Origin: an uncultured Pseudomonadota bacterium
GTDB taxonomy: Bacteria; Pseudomonadota; Gammaproteobacteria; Burkholderiales; Nitrosomonadaceae
DNA: 7,107 nucleotides
Reading direction: 5' to 3'
NCBI GenBank assembly: GCA_903957805.1
Contig: CAJBQQ010000173.1
Location: 1 to 7,107 of the forward strand
Shown: positions 1-5,602 of the stretch, in pieces
How positions within the stretch are numbered: position 1 is the stretch's first letter
Layout of the letters: every line of letters begins with the position of its first letter
Position numbers and translations under genes: made by a program
Notes under the pieces: generated by a model
Told to the model about the DNA's origin: nothing
Seen by the model: only the letters and a program-made list of their open reading frames with translations
Database searches by the model: none

Positions 1-1
1 T

Positions 2-1249
2 ATCGGAGAAGAGGCCGCTGTTGCATTGATGAAGGCCGGTGTGCACGATTTTGTGACCAAAGAGAATATGGCCCGTCTGGTCCCTGCGGTCCAGAGAAGC
101 TTGCTTGAGACTAGAACACGTAGGCAGTTTGAGAGGACACAGTTCGCTCTGCAGGAGAGTGAGGCGCGTTTCAGGACGATCGCGGCCAATATCCCTAGCA
201 TGATCTTTCAGTCGATCATGCAATCAGATGGAACCACTCAGCTGACTTATGTGAGCGAGGGCTGTAATGAGTTGCTCGGAATAACGCCCCAATCACTCCA
301 AGAGGAACCCGGATTATTTCTCGATATGGTGATTCCTGAGGACAAGTTATCACTCTACCAGTCCGTTGAAACAGCCACCGAGAGACTGTCAACCTGTAAC
401 TGGGAGGGCCGTATCCGAGTCGGTGATGGGGGTGAGATCAAGTGGGTCAATCTACGCCAAAGCCCACGTAAGCTCCCTGACGGAAATGTCGCCTGGGAGG
501 GCATCATCTCGAATGTAACCGAGGGCAAACTCGCAGAGATTGAGATCAGGAGGGCCCACCAAGAATTGGGTGAGCTGTCTTCTCACTTCCAGACAATCAA
601 AGAGCGTGAGAGGATGGACCTCTCCCGAGAGATTCACGATGACTTTGGGGGAACCCTCACAGCCATCAAGATCGATTTACTCTGGCTGATCGACAAGCTA
701 CCGCCGGAGAATGCACTTCTACTAGAGAAGATCCAATTTATCGATACCCTGGCAGACCGGTTGATCGATTCGACTCAGCGCATCGCACGCGACCTCAGAC
801 CGGGGATTCTAGATTATGGAATCGTTCCGGCCATCCAGTGGCAGGCCAAGGAGTTTAGAACACGTCTCGGAATACCTTGTGAGATTGATTGCTCGGATGA
901 GGATATTGTCCTCGGATCAGATCTGTCCGCAGCCATCTTTAGAATCTTCCAGGAGACGCTCACAAATATCTCGAAACATGCCAATGCCACACGGATCAAG
1001 ATCAGCTTTAAAGCGGGCAATGGTCGTGCCGAGTTATTGGTATCTGATAATGGGAAGGGGCTCTCCAAGCAAGACCGCTCTAAGTCACGATCATTCGGCA
1101 TCCGTAGCATGCAGGAGCGTGCACGATTCCTGGGGGGGGATGTCAGGATCGATAGCATGCCCGGAAAGGGGGTCACCGTGATCGTCAGTATCCCTTATGA
1201 ATTAAATGATTCTGAGCAGATCGCCCCAGAGCAGAGGACCCTTTTTTAG
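2..1249 (+). CDS. Hybrid sensor histidine kinase, REC(partial)-PAS-HisKA_3-HATPase, 5' end missing
   Basis: This is a cytoplasmic two-component kinase that should autophosphorylate on His and pass the phosphate to a NarL-type regulator. The frame is open to the left edge (codons begin at base 2), so the start lies outside the window. Residue numbers below count from base 26. The first ~35 residues look like the end of a receiver domain: an AGVHDFVTKEN stretch with the conserved lysine, then a helical linker. A PAS domain follows at about 44-170, ending in WEGIISNVTE. The HisKA_3 box is at about 190-260, with phosphoacceptor H204 in SREIHDDFGG. The HATPase domain at about 295-391 shows the N box (FQETLTNISKHANA), the G1 box DNGKG and the GIRSMQERARFLGG segment. 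No membrane segment is visible, so it should sense a soluble signal or be driven by phosphorylation of its receiver domain. The regulator gene downstream is the obvious partner by family and position, which is inference. Confidence 0.93.
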   Translation: MGEEAAVALMKAGVHDFVTKENMARLVPAVQRSLLETRTRRQFERTQFALQESEARFRTIAANIPSMIFQSIMQSDGTTQLTYVSEGCNELLGITPQSLQEEPGLFLDMVIPEDKLSLYQSVETATERLSTCNWEGRIRVGDGGEIKWVNLRQSPRKLPDGNVAWEGIISNVTEGKLAEIEIRRAHQELGELSSHFQTIKERERMDLSREIHDDFGGTLTAIKIDLLWLIDKLPPENALLLEKIQFIDTLADRLIDSTQRIARDLRPGILDYGIVPAIQWQAKEFRTRLGIPCEIDCSDEDIVLGSDLSAAIFRIFQETLTNISKHANATRIKISFKAGNGRAELLVSDNGKGLSKQDRSKSRSFGIRSMQERARFLGGDVRIDSMPGKGVTVIVSIPYELNDSEQIAPEQRTLF

Positions 1250-1337
1250 GATCTCCCCAACAATCGATGAACGGGTATATGGTCATCGCAGTACACCAAC
1301 ACACAATTGAAATTGCAGTGAGGGGCATTGGTGAAGA

Positions 1338-1359
1338 TGCTAGAATTGTACCCGGGTAC
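1338..1359 (+). promoter_or_regulatory. Extended -10-like element followed by a 12-bp perfect palindrome
   Basis: TGCTAGAAT (1338-1346) fits an extended -10 (TGn plus TAGAAT, 5 of 6 matches). It is followed after one base by the perfect palindrome GTACCCGGGTAC (1348-1359), which would lie over the transcription start. No good -35 is visible at the right distance. If functional, this could be an operator-controlled promoter for a long leader of the response regulator. A chance match is quite possible. Confidence 0.25.
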
Positions 1360-1461
1360 TTTCTAGGCCCCTGATGATCTGGCATCATAATAGAGCGTTT
1401 AGATAATTCAGCTAGAATCGCAAGATCGGTTCACACTTCGACAAGTCCATTGCGAACAGTC

Positions 1462-1491
1462 TTGAAACATTCACCATTCGGTATCGATAAT
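1462..1491 (+). promoter_or_regulatory. Candidate sigma70 promoter of the response regulator
   Basis: TTGAAA (1462-1467, 5 of 6 matches to the -35 consensus) is separated by 18 bp from GATAAT (1486-1491, 5 of 6 matches to the -10 consensus). Transcription would start near 1498, giving a leader of about 70 nt before the ATG at 1566. This was found by eye only. Confidence 0.45.
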
Positions 1492-1565
1492 GATGTGATG
1501 GCTCGTAACTCCCCAACCTTAAGACCGTACGATTGCAGCCCCCCCATCCCAAGGATGAACCGTCC

Positions 1566-2198
1566 ATGATCAGGGTCCTGATTGCAGACGATCATGCCAT
1601 TGTCCGTCATGGATTAAAGCAGATCCTCGCCGAGACCGATGATCTCATCGTGGCGGGTGAGGCTGAGACTGGGTTCCAGGCCATCAAGATGGCAAGGCTC
1701 GACTCTTTCGATGTGGTCCTCCTGGATATCTCGCTTCCAGACCGTAATGGAATTGAGGTCTTAGGCCAGATCAAGAAGACACAGCCCAAGCTCTCGGTAT
1801 TGATGCTGAGCATGCATACCGAGCATGAGTTTGCTGTACGGGCCCTGAAGGCTGGCGCCTCTGGATACTTGAATAAGCAGAGCGCACCGGCTCAACTGGT
1901 CACCGCAATTCGGCAGGTCGCTGCCGGTAGAAAGTATATCAGCGCAGGACTGGCTGAAGCACTGGCAAACTCTCTCAGTGGTGACGCTGAGCAGCCACTT
2001 CATGAGCTGCTATCAGATCGAGAATTTCAGACGCTGCGCATGATTGCATCCGGAAAATCTCTCTCTGCCATCTCTGAAGAGCTCTCTTTAAGTCCTAAAA
2101 CGGTTAGCGTCTACCGTGCAAGACTACTCGAGAAGCTCGATCTCAGAAATAATTCTGACCTGACCCGTTACGCCATCAAGAATAAATTGGGCGATTAG
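1566..2198 (+). CDS. NarL/FixJ-family response regulator (REC + LuxR-type HTH)
   Basis: This is a phosphorylation-controlled transcription factor of 210 aa, the usual length for the family. The receiver domain spans residues 1-120 with acidic residues D8 and D9, phosphoacceptor D54 (in VVLLDISLPDRNG), S82 and invariant K104. The LuxR-type helix-turn-helix spans about 149-208 (LSDREFQTLRMIASGKS, then SLSPKTVSVYRARLLEKL). I chose the ATG at 1566 because the protein then begins MIRVLIADDH, as expected for the family, and AAGGA (1551-1555) lies 10 nt upstream. The frame extends back to a TTG at 1533 that would add 11 residues atypical of the fold. The receiver and HTH resemble the UvrY/GacA-like branch. 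HisKA_3 kinases normally pair with this family, so the kinase upstream is its likely partner. Target genes cannot be read from the sequence. Confidence 0.93.
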   Translation: MIRVLIADDHAIVRHGLKQILAETDDLIVAGEAETGFQAIKMARLDSFDVVLLDISLPDRNGIEVLGQIKKTQPKLSVLMLSMHTEHEFAVRALKAGASGYLNKQSAPAQLVTAIRQVAAGRKYISAGLAEALANSLSGDAEQPLHELLSDREFQTLRMIASGKSLSAISEELSLSPKTVSVYRARLLEKLDLRNNSDLTRYAIKNKLGD

Positions 2199-2265
2199 CC
2201 TGATCCCGACTTAATTTAGAGTCTTCCCCACTGTCATACCTCCCGTTCTTTTTTTACTCGATACG

Positions 2266-2293
2266 TTGACTTATTGAACCATTAAATTAGAAT
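2266..2293 (+). promoter_or_regulatory. Promoter of the nucleotidyltransferase/winged-helix operon
   Basis: TTGACT (2266-2271) and TAGAAT (2288-2293) are separated by 16 bp, each with 5 of 6 consensus matches. Transcription would start near 2300, only about 23 nt before the GTG at 2323. The -10 sits inside the left arm of the inverted repeat at 2281-2322, so a protein bound there should block RNA polymerase. Confidence 0.6.
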
Positions 2294-2322
2294 AAGCAAT
2301 ATATTACTTATTTTAATTTAAT
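2281..2322. promoter_or_regulatory. Long AT-rich inverted repeat, probable autoregulatory operator
   Basis: The left arm ATTAAATTAGAATAAG (2281-2296) and right arm CTTATTTTAATTTAAT (2307-2322) are complementary over 16 bp with one G:T-type mismatch, around a 10-nt AT-rich spacer. The repeat covers the -10 element and ends exactly at the GTG start codon at 2323. Because only the right arm would be transcribed from the predicted start, it is more likely a DNA operator than an RNA hairpin. The natural ligand is the winged-helix protein encoded second in the operon, which is inference. Confidence 0.6.
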
Positions 2323-3060
2323 GTGACCAATACCAATATTCAATCCCTATACCAAGGTCAAGAGCAGTTTCTTCAAAAGATGGCTGATATCAAGCCATTA
2401 GGGTTTGGAATCATACTCTGTGGCGGAACCGCACTGGCTCGCATCTATTTACACCACAGGGTTTCTTACGACTTGGACTTCTTTATCGATGGCCAATTTG
2501 ACCCCGATGGACTCGCTATTGAACTGGGAAGGCGCGGCATTAATCTCGAAGACATACAGATTGAGAGTGGGGGTCGATTTGTGAACCAGTTATTTGGATT
2601 TACTCAAGTCAAGGATGTTCGACTAAAGATCTCTTTTATTGAGGATAGTTACACAGGAATGTTCCCTTGCATCAGCATGCCCATTGGTCAGACCACCTTT
2701 ATGACAGAGTCTATCGAGGGACTGTACCACCGCAAGTTAAGAACAGTATCAGGATCAGGGTATGGTGATAGACCAATAGATGGCAGACAGACAGCTCGTG
2801 ATTTATTTGATTTATTCATGCTAGATCATGATGTTAAGAAAATTCATGACTTCATAAAAGAAATAAATAAGTACAGTGCTAACTTTCCAGAGAAGGCGTT
2901 CATTACTGGATTGGCCTCAATGCCATGGATCGATATGATGGATGATTTTGCTCAACTGGAGTTCGATACCACCAATCCATATCTCGCCACACGTGATCCA
3001 CTGAACATCATGGCGATGGTCAAGGTGAGGATGCAAGAAGTGTTTAAGGAGATGGCCTAG
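2323..3060 (+). CDS. Small AbiEii/MNT-type nucleotidyltransferase, probable toxin
   Basis: This 245-aa protein belongs to the AbiEii/AbiGii nucleotidyltransferase superfamily, some of whose toxins (such as MenT) transfer nucleotides to tRNA. Motif I is GGTALAR at residues 34-40, followed by RVSYDLDFF at 46-54, giving the GG...DxD metal-binding signature (D50, D52). DVRLKISF at 98-105 sits where the third strand motif is expected. RDLFDLFML at 159-167 matches the family's RD-D-motif. It is much shorter than classical AbiEii (about 300-350 aa). The GTG at 2323 has no Shine-Dalgarno sequence: the operator repeat directly precedes it, so the message is nearly leaderless or starts inefficiently. 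An alternative is the ATG of residue 20, but that also lacks a good site and would sit closer to motif I. The stop overlaps the next gene by one base. Toxicity and substrate are inferred from the family. Confidence 0.85.
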   Translation: MTNTNIQSLYQGQEQFLQKMADIKPLGFGIILCGGTALARIYLHHRVSYDLDFFIDGQFDPDGLAIELGRRGINLEDIQIESGGRFVNQLFGFTQVKDVRLKISFIEDSYTGMFPCISMPIGQTTFMTESIEGLYHRKLRTVSGSGYGDRPIDGRQTARDLFDLFMLDHDVKKIHDFIKEINKYSANFPEKAFITGLASMPWIDMMDDFAQLEFDTTNPYLATRDPLNIMAMVKVRMQEVFKEMA

Positions 3061-3599
3061 TGGCTAGAATATCCAGCCGTGAGATATTGTGGAATAAGAT
3101 TTCCAGAACCTGCTTCCAGGACAGGGTTATGCCCTACTCGTATTGGGTTAAAGCGATCAGTGACAGAAATCATCATGAGCACAAAAAGGTGTTAGATCAG
3201 TCTGTCTGCATGTTGACTGGCGGAGACTTTGTTCGGTTGCTCGGTGAGCGTGAGTTTGTAGGGCTCTGGAAAAGTATCCGTGATGGTGTCGATCATGACC
3301 GGACTGCGACCAGACAGGGCCAAGTCATCTTAGATGGGTTGTGGTTAGCGATTATGACTGGATTTGCATTCGGCAATCTGAGTATTGACATTGACAAGCC
3401 ATTGAGCACTCAATTGAAAGCGACTTACTTGGATATCTGCAAGTATTCCACCAGAAATATCTACCAGGTCGCTCAGGATATTAATCGCCCTTACAGTCGT
3501 GTGTATGGAGATGTTAAGAGGCTTCAAGCGATCGGATTGATCAAGGCTTCATCATCAAAACAAGCAGGCAGGAGGGTGACGTTGTTGAGTGTCGCTTAA
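3060..3599 (+). CDS. Unrecognised protein with C-terminal winged helix, probable cognate antitoxin/repressor
   Basis: This 179-aa protein is translated from a GTG that overlaps the toxin stop by one base (TAGTG). TAAGGAG (3045-3051) lies 8 nt upstream, which supports this start and translational coupling. Residues about 130-179 look like a MarR/ArsR-like winged helix: a helix ending IYQVAQDIN, a recognition helix SRVYGDVKRLQAIGLI, then a basic wing and strand (KQAGRRVTLLSV). Residues 1-125 match no family I can name. They include the polar, histidine-rich AISDRNHHEHKK and a partly hydrophobic segment at about 88-107, too broken by polar residues to be a clear membrane helix. Being second in a nucleotidyltransferase operon and having a DNA-binding end suggests an antitoxin that binds the upstream inverted repeat. 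In AbiE systems the antitoxin comes first and carries its winged helix at the N-terminus, so this pair is organised the other way round. Confidence 0.8.
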   Translation: MARISSREILWNKISRTCFQDRVMPYSYWVKAISDRNHHEHKKVLDQSVCMLTGGDFVRLLGEREFVGLWKSIRDGVDHDRTATRQGQVILDGLWLAIMTGFAFGNLSIDIDKPLSTQLKATYLDICKYSTRNIYQVAQDINRPYSRVYGDVKRLQAIGLIKASSSKQAGRRVTLLSVA

Positions 3600-3603
3600 T
3601 GTA

Positions 3604-3617
3604 ATTCTAGCTAGAAT
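3604..3617. repeat. 14-bp perfect palindrome after the winged-helix gene
   Basis: ATTCTAGCTAGAAT is its own reverse complement and starts 4 bases after the TAA stop. It shares TAGAATAA (3612-3619) with the operator arm at 2288-2295, and a one-base-deleted form (AATTCAGCTAGAAT) occurs at 1405-1418. It could be a second operator half, a weak RNA hairpin, or chance. Confidence 0.35.
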
Positions 3618-3635
3618 AATAAGGATTCACGTGGA

Positions 3636-3650
3636 CAAGACCGAGTCTTG
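3636..3650. repeat. Short perfect hairpin CAAGAC-cga-GTCTTG
   Basis: This is a six-base-pair stem with a three-base loop located 36 nt after the winged-helix gene. No T-run follows on either strand, so it is not a standard intrinsic terminator. It may still end or protect the upstream message. Confidence 0.3.
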
Positions 3651-3715
3651 AGAAAGTAAGAAATAATCTCAGCTCATGTATCACTCATCTATCTCGAATA
3701 GACTGTCACTTACTT

Positions 3716-3740
3716 AGATGTTAAATTAGACATCTTTTTT
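3716..3740 (+). promoter_or_regulatory. Inverted repeat plus T-run upstream of the StbD-like antitoxin
   Basis: AGATGT (3716-3721) and ACATCT (3730-3735) are perfect complements around TAAATTAG and run into six T's (3735-3740). It could be the operator of the downstream module, about 30-50 nt before its start, or a weak AT-rich terminator for the preceding operon. A weak promoter, TAGACT (3699-3704) with 16 bp to TTAAAT (3721-3726), overlaps the repeat, which favours the operator reading. Confidence 0.4.
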
Positions 3741-3767
3741 GATATTAAAAAAATCTATGGGCGATTT

Positions 3768-4013
3768 ATGGAAACCATTTACACCAATATGACCGTCAGC
3801 ATCACTGAGTTAAAACGCAACTTTTCAGCGGTCCTCAAGCAAGCAGACGACTGCCCTGTTGCGATACTTAACCATAACCGTCCTGAAGCGTACTTGCTTC
3901 CTGCCTCACATTACGAACGGCTCATCGCTCACTTAGAGGATCTTGAAGATACGAAGCTAGTACAAGACCGTTCAAGCGGTCCATTTATTGAAGTTGCAAT
4001 TGATGGGCTATAA
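3768..4013 (+). CDS. Phd/YefM-fold antitoxin, StbD-like
   Basis: This is an 81-aa type II antitoxin. Residues 8-51 carry the Phd/YefM DNA-binding and dimerisation fold: SITELKRNFSAVLKQA, then PVAILNHNRPEAYLLP and SHYERL. The VAILN-x-N-x-P-x-AY signature is typical of the StbD branch. The acidic C-terminal half (HLEDLEDTK) should wrap the toxin. The ATG at 3768 is preferred, with weak GGGCGA upstream; an ATG at 3789 (residue 8) has no ribosome binding site but would also keep the fold. The gene overlaps the toxin by 11 nt. By family it should repress its own promoter, probably through the inverted repeat at 3716-3735. Confidence 0.92.
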   Translation: METIYTNMTVSITELKRNFSAVLKQADDCPVAILNHNRPEAYLLPASHYERLIAHLEDLEDTKLVQDRSSGPFIEVAIDGL

Positions 4014-4287
4014 GCTACGCTTTCACGAACTGGCATTAGCGGAGTGGGTTAAGCTCGACAATAGCGTACGTGAACCACTTAAAAAGAAATTAATTGAGAG
4101 ACTTAAGGATCCACGCATCTCTGCTGCAGCCCTAACAGGGATGCCTGACTGCTACAAGATCAAATTATTACGTGTCGGTTACCGGTTAGTTTATCGAGTC
4201 GAAGATGACATCGTATTCGTTACCGTGATTGCTGTTGGCAAACGAGACAAGCTAAAAACATATACCGCAGCAAAATCGAGGATTTAA
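4003..4287 (+). CDS. RelE/StbE-family toxin, mRNA interferase fold
   Basis: This is a 94-aa member of the RelE/ParE superfamily; RelE proteins cut mRNA in the ribosomal A site. The start MGYKLRFHELALAEW is typical. The helical part (LKKKLIERLKDPRI) precedes the beta-sheet core YKIKLLRVGYRLVYRV, with basic residues R57 and R61. It ends with VFVTVIAVGKRDKLKTY, where K80 and R81 fit the basic patch of active StbE/RelE toxins. I chose the ATG at 4003 over a TTG at 3988 because it gives the canonical N-terminus and still overlaps the antitoxin stop, implying coupled translation. Nothing appears broken. No clear terminator follows. Confidence 0.92.
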   Translation: MGYKLRFHELALAEWVKLDNSVREPLKKKLIERLKDPRISAAALTGMPDCYKIKLLRVGYRLVYRVEDDIVFVTVIAVGKRDKLKTYTAAKSRI

Positions 4288-4354
4288 AGTTACGATCGAA
4301 GCCATCACCGCGATCAAGGCGATGTGGGTATCTACGATCAACCATGACAAGCAC

Positions 4355-4595
4355 TTACAGTTTCTTGCGTAGGTCCGTACTGGAGACGTCATCGATATGG
4401 CGGAAAGCAGGGGCAATCCGTTCAATCTGTTCCAGTGGTATGCCAAAGTTTTCAAAATGTTTTCCATTGGCGAGCAGTTCGCCACACTCGATCAATCACT
4501 CCCAGTGCGTCAGCGCCTTGTAACCCGAATCGTACTTTGGCTTGCTCCTTGAACTCGCTCAGCGTCCGGCGGCGCTCGCGATTTTTACCTGTCGA
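4355..4595 (-). pseudogene. Broken small reading frame downstream of and overlapping abiEii
   Basis: Reading leftward from the end of abiEii, a protein-like frame begins after a TAA at 4596-4598 (TGKNRERRRTLSEFKEQAK and onward). It needs a one-base correction near 4523, passes an in-frame TGA at 4496-4498, then continues CGELLANGKHFENFGIPLEQ and on to DLRKKL, ending at TAA 4355-4357. Joined, this would be about 80 residues, soluble and mostly helical, with a very basic start. I do not recognise the family. No start codon is obvious in the open stretch. It would overlap the 3' end of abiEii by about 35 nt, as a third operon gene might. The two lesions mark it as decayed, unless they are sequencing errors or the composition misleads. 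Confidence 0.4.
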
Positions 4596-5602
4596 TTAAC
4601 CTCATCTTGAATGACACGACACTGGTCAATGATTTCGATAAAGCTAGGCTGGTTAATCGCAAGCAGACCATCCTCGAGCATTGCGGTGTAATCTTGCTCC
4701 AGAGCGACCAATGATTCACCGGTTGGGATGAGCTGGAGTTGACCACTGGTCGCTGCGAAATAATCGACCTTTGTGCCCGCTGCATTTTTCTCTACAAAGA
4801 ACACCGACTTGTGCTCCGCCACCGCTTTGGCTAGATCGGGGTTGGCACAAGCTGCAGAAAAATGTGCTGTTTTTGCAATAGCCGCCAAGTCGTACCAGTG
4901 GCGCGAGTAGCGTTCGCCTCGCAATCGGCCTTGCAGGCAATACACATGCGCCGCAGTGGCTTTTTCCCAGAAGGTACGCTCGGCCGCCATCACCAGTGGC
5001 TGAGCTGCTGGAAAGATCACACCTTCTATTTCCGTCGCAATGTCGCAGATCACCGGCCGAACCTGGTTTGGCTCACCCGTGCCGCGCGCACCAAACTCGA
5101 GTTGGATCGTTGGGGAGGAGTAGCCTGTCCCTGTTTTTACCGATGGATAGGCCAGAACTAGTTTGTCGCTTTCTTTGCCTGCCAACGTCAGAGTAACTTT
5201 AAGGCCAGCCTTCTCCATCGCGGCCTCAATGACCGGCCTTACCGTGGTCTCAATCCAAGTGGGCAAGCGATGGCGTACCGCGCTGCTGATCTTTTTCTCT
5301 TGGCTGGATGAAGCAGGGATGGGGTTTCCTTGCTGCAACAGATCGGCCGCGAGTTCTCGGATATCATAGGTGAGATCGATATCTTCAGAAAATCGATCAA
5401 TGATGCGATAGACCTTGGATAGCGACGTTCCGCCCTTGAAGGTGAGCTTACTGGCCAACGTTGATTCGTAGATAGCGGATAGCACCCAGACAATCCAAAT
5501 ATCTTTTTCGAGCAAATGCGCTGGCCGCCCAGTACGGGCAGACGCATACTCCAAGGCTTCATCCTGATCATCCCGGCTGAGAGAAAACCATGATTCAGCC
5601 AT
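4559..5602 (-). CDS. abiEii: AbiEii nucleotidyltransferase toxin of a type IV toxin-antitoxin/abortive-infection system
   Basis: This 347-aa protein has the normal length for the family. The nucleotidyltransferase motif FKGGTSLSK lies at residues 55-63, and SEDIDL at 72-77 supplies D74 and D76 for metal binding. IQLEFGAR at 166-173 places E169 on the third core strand. ERTFWEKATAAH at 208-219 (K214) and RYSRHWYDLA at 231-240 (D238) match the family's remaining conserved motifs. All catalytic positions seem intact. AbiEii proteins bind GTP, and related toxins modify tRNA; their activity is bacteriostatic and can abort phage infection. The ATG at 5602 overlaps the antitoxin stop by 8 nt (ATGGCTGA), which suggests coupled translation. 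The block is richer in GC than the modules beside it and on the opposite strand. Confidence 0.92.
   Translation of the reverse strand: MAESWFSLSRDDQDEALEYASARTGRPAHLLEKDIWIVWVLSAIYESTLASKLTFKGGTSLSKVYRIIDRFSEDIDLTYDIRELAADLLQQGNPIPASSSQEKKISSAVRHRLPTWIETTVRPVIEAAMEKAGLKVTLTLAGKESDKLVLAYPSVKTGTGYSSPTIQLEFGARGTGEPNQVRPVICDIATEIEGVIFPAAQPLVMAAERTFWEKATAAHVYCLQGRLRGERYSRHWYDLAAIAKTAHFSAACANPDLAKAVAEHKSVFFVEKNAAGTKVDYFAATSGQLQLIPTGESLVALEQDYTAMLEDGLLAINQPSFIEIIDQCRVIQDEVNRQVKIASAAGR

Larger units (their letters stand above)
1250..1565. other. 316-nt gap between kinase and response regulator
   Basis: No convincing gene lies here. A 35-codon frame at 1267-1374 (+) has no ribosome binding site at a usable distance. 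A minus-strand frame at 1185-1388 overlaps the end of the kinase gene and resembles no family I know. I see no GC-rich hairpin with a T-run after the kinase stop. The gap holds the palindrome at 1348-1359, the octamer GCTAGAAT at both 1339-1346 and 1411-1418, and a sigma70-like promoter at 1462-1491. The spacing suggests that the kinase and regulator are transcribed at least partly independently. Confidence 0.5.

Noticed and set aside
814..1181. Long open frames on both strands inside the kinase gene
   Set aside because: They lie wholly within a kinase gene whose domains and motifs are unmistakable; their translations look unstructured and match no family.
1267..1374. 35-codon ATG frame in the kinase-regulator gap
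   Set aside because: No ribosome binding site at a usable distance and no recognisable sequence; a chance frame is the simpler reading.
2199..2260. Run of seven T's (2249-2255) as a terminator for the response regulator
   Set aside because: No stable hairpin directly precedes it; the only stem nearby (around GACTT/GAGTC) is weak and about 30 nt too far upstream.
4252..4485. Minus-strand frame containing LIVDTHIALIAV, reminiscent of a PIN-domain (VapC) start
   Set aside because: The match is a few residues only, the rest is antisense to the RelE-type toxin, and no PIN catalytic residues follow.
4397..4552. Plus-strand frame of 51 codons opposite the broken minus-strand gene
   Set aside because: It is in exact codon register with the minus-strand remnant, no ribosome site is evident, and the minus translation looks more protein-like. 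It is probably an antisense shadow, though I cannot exclude it.
4862..5571. Several frames opposite or out of frame within abiEii
   Set aside because: They are shadows of a complete AbiEii gene with all its motifs.
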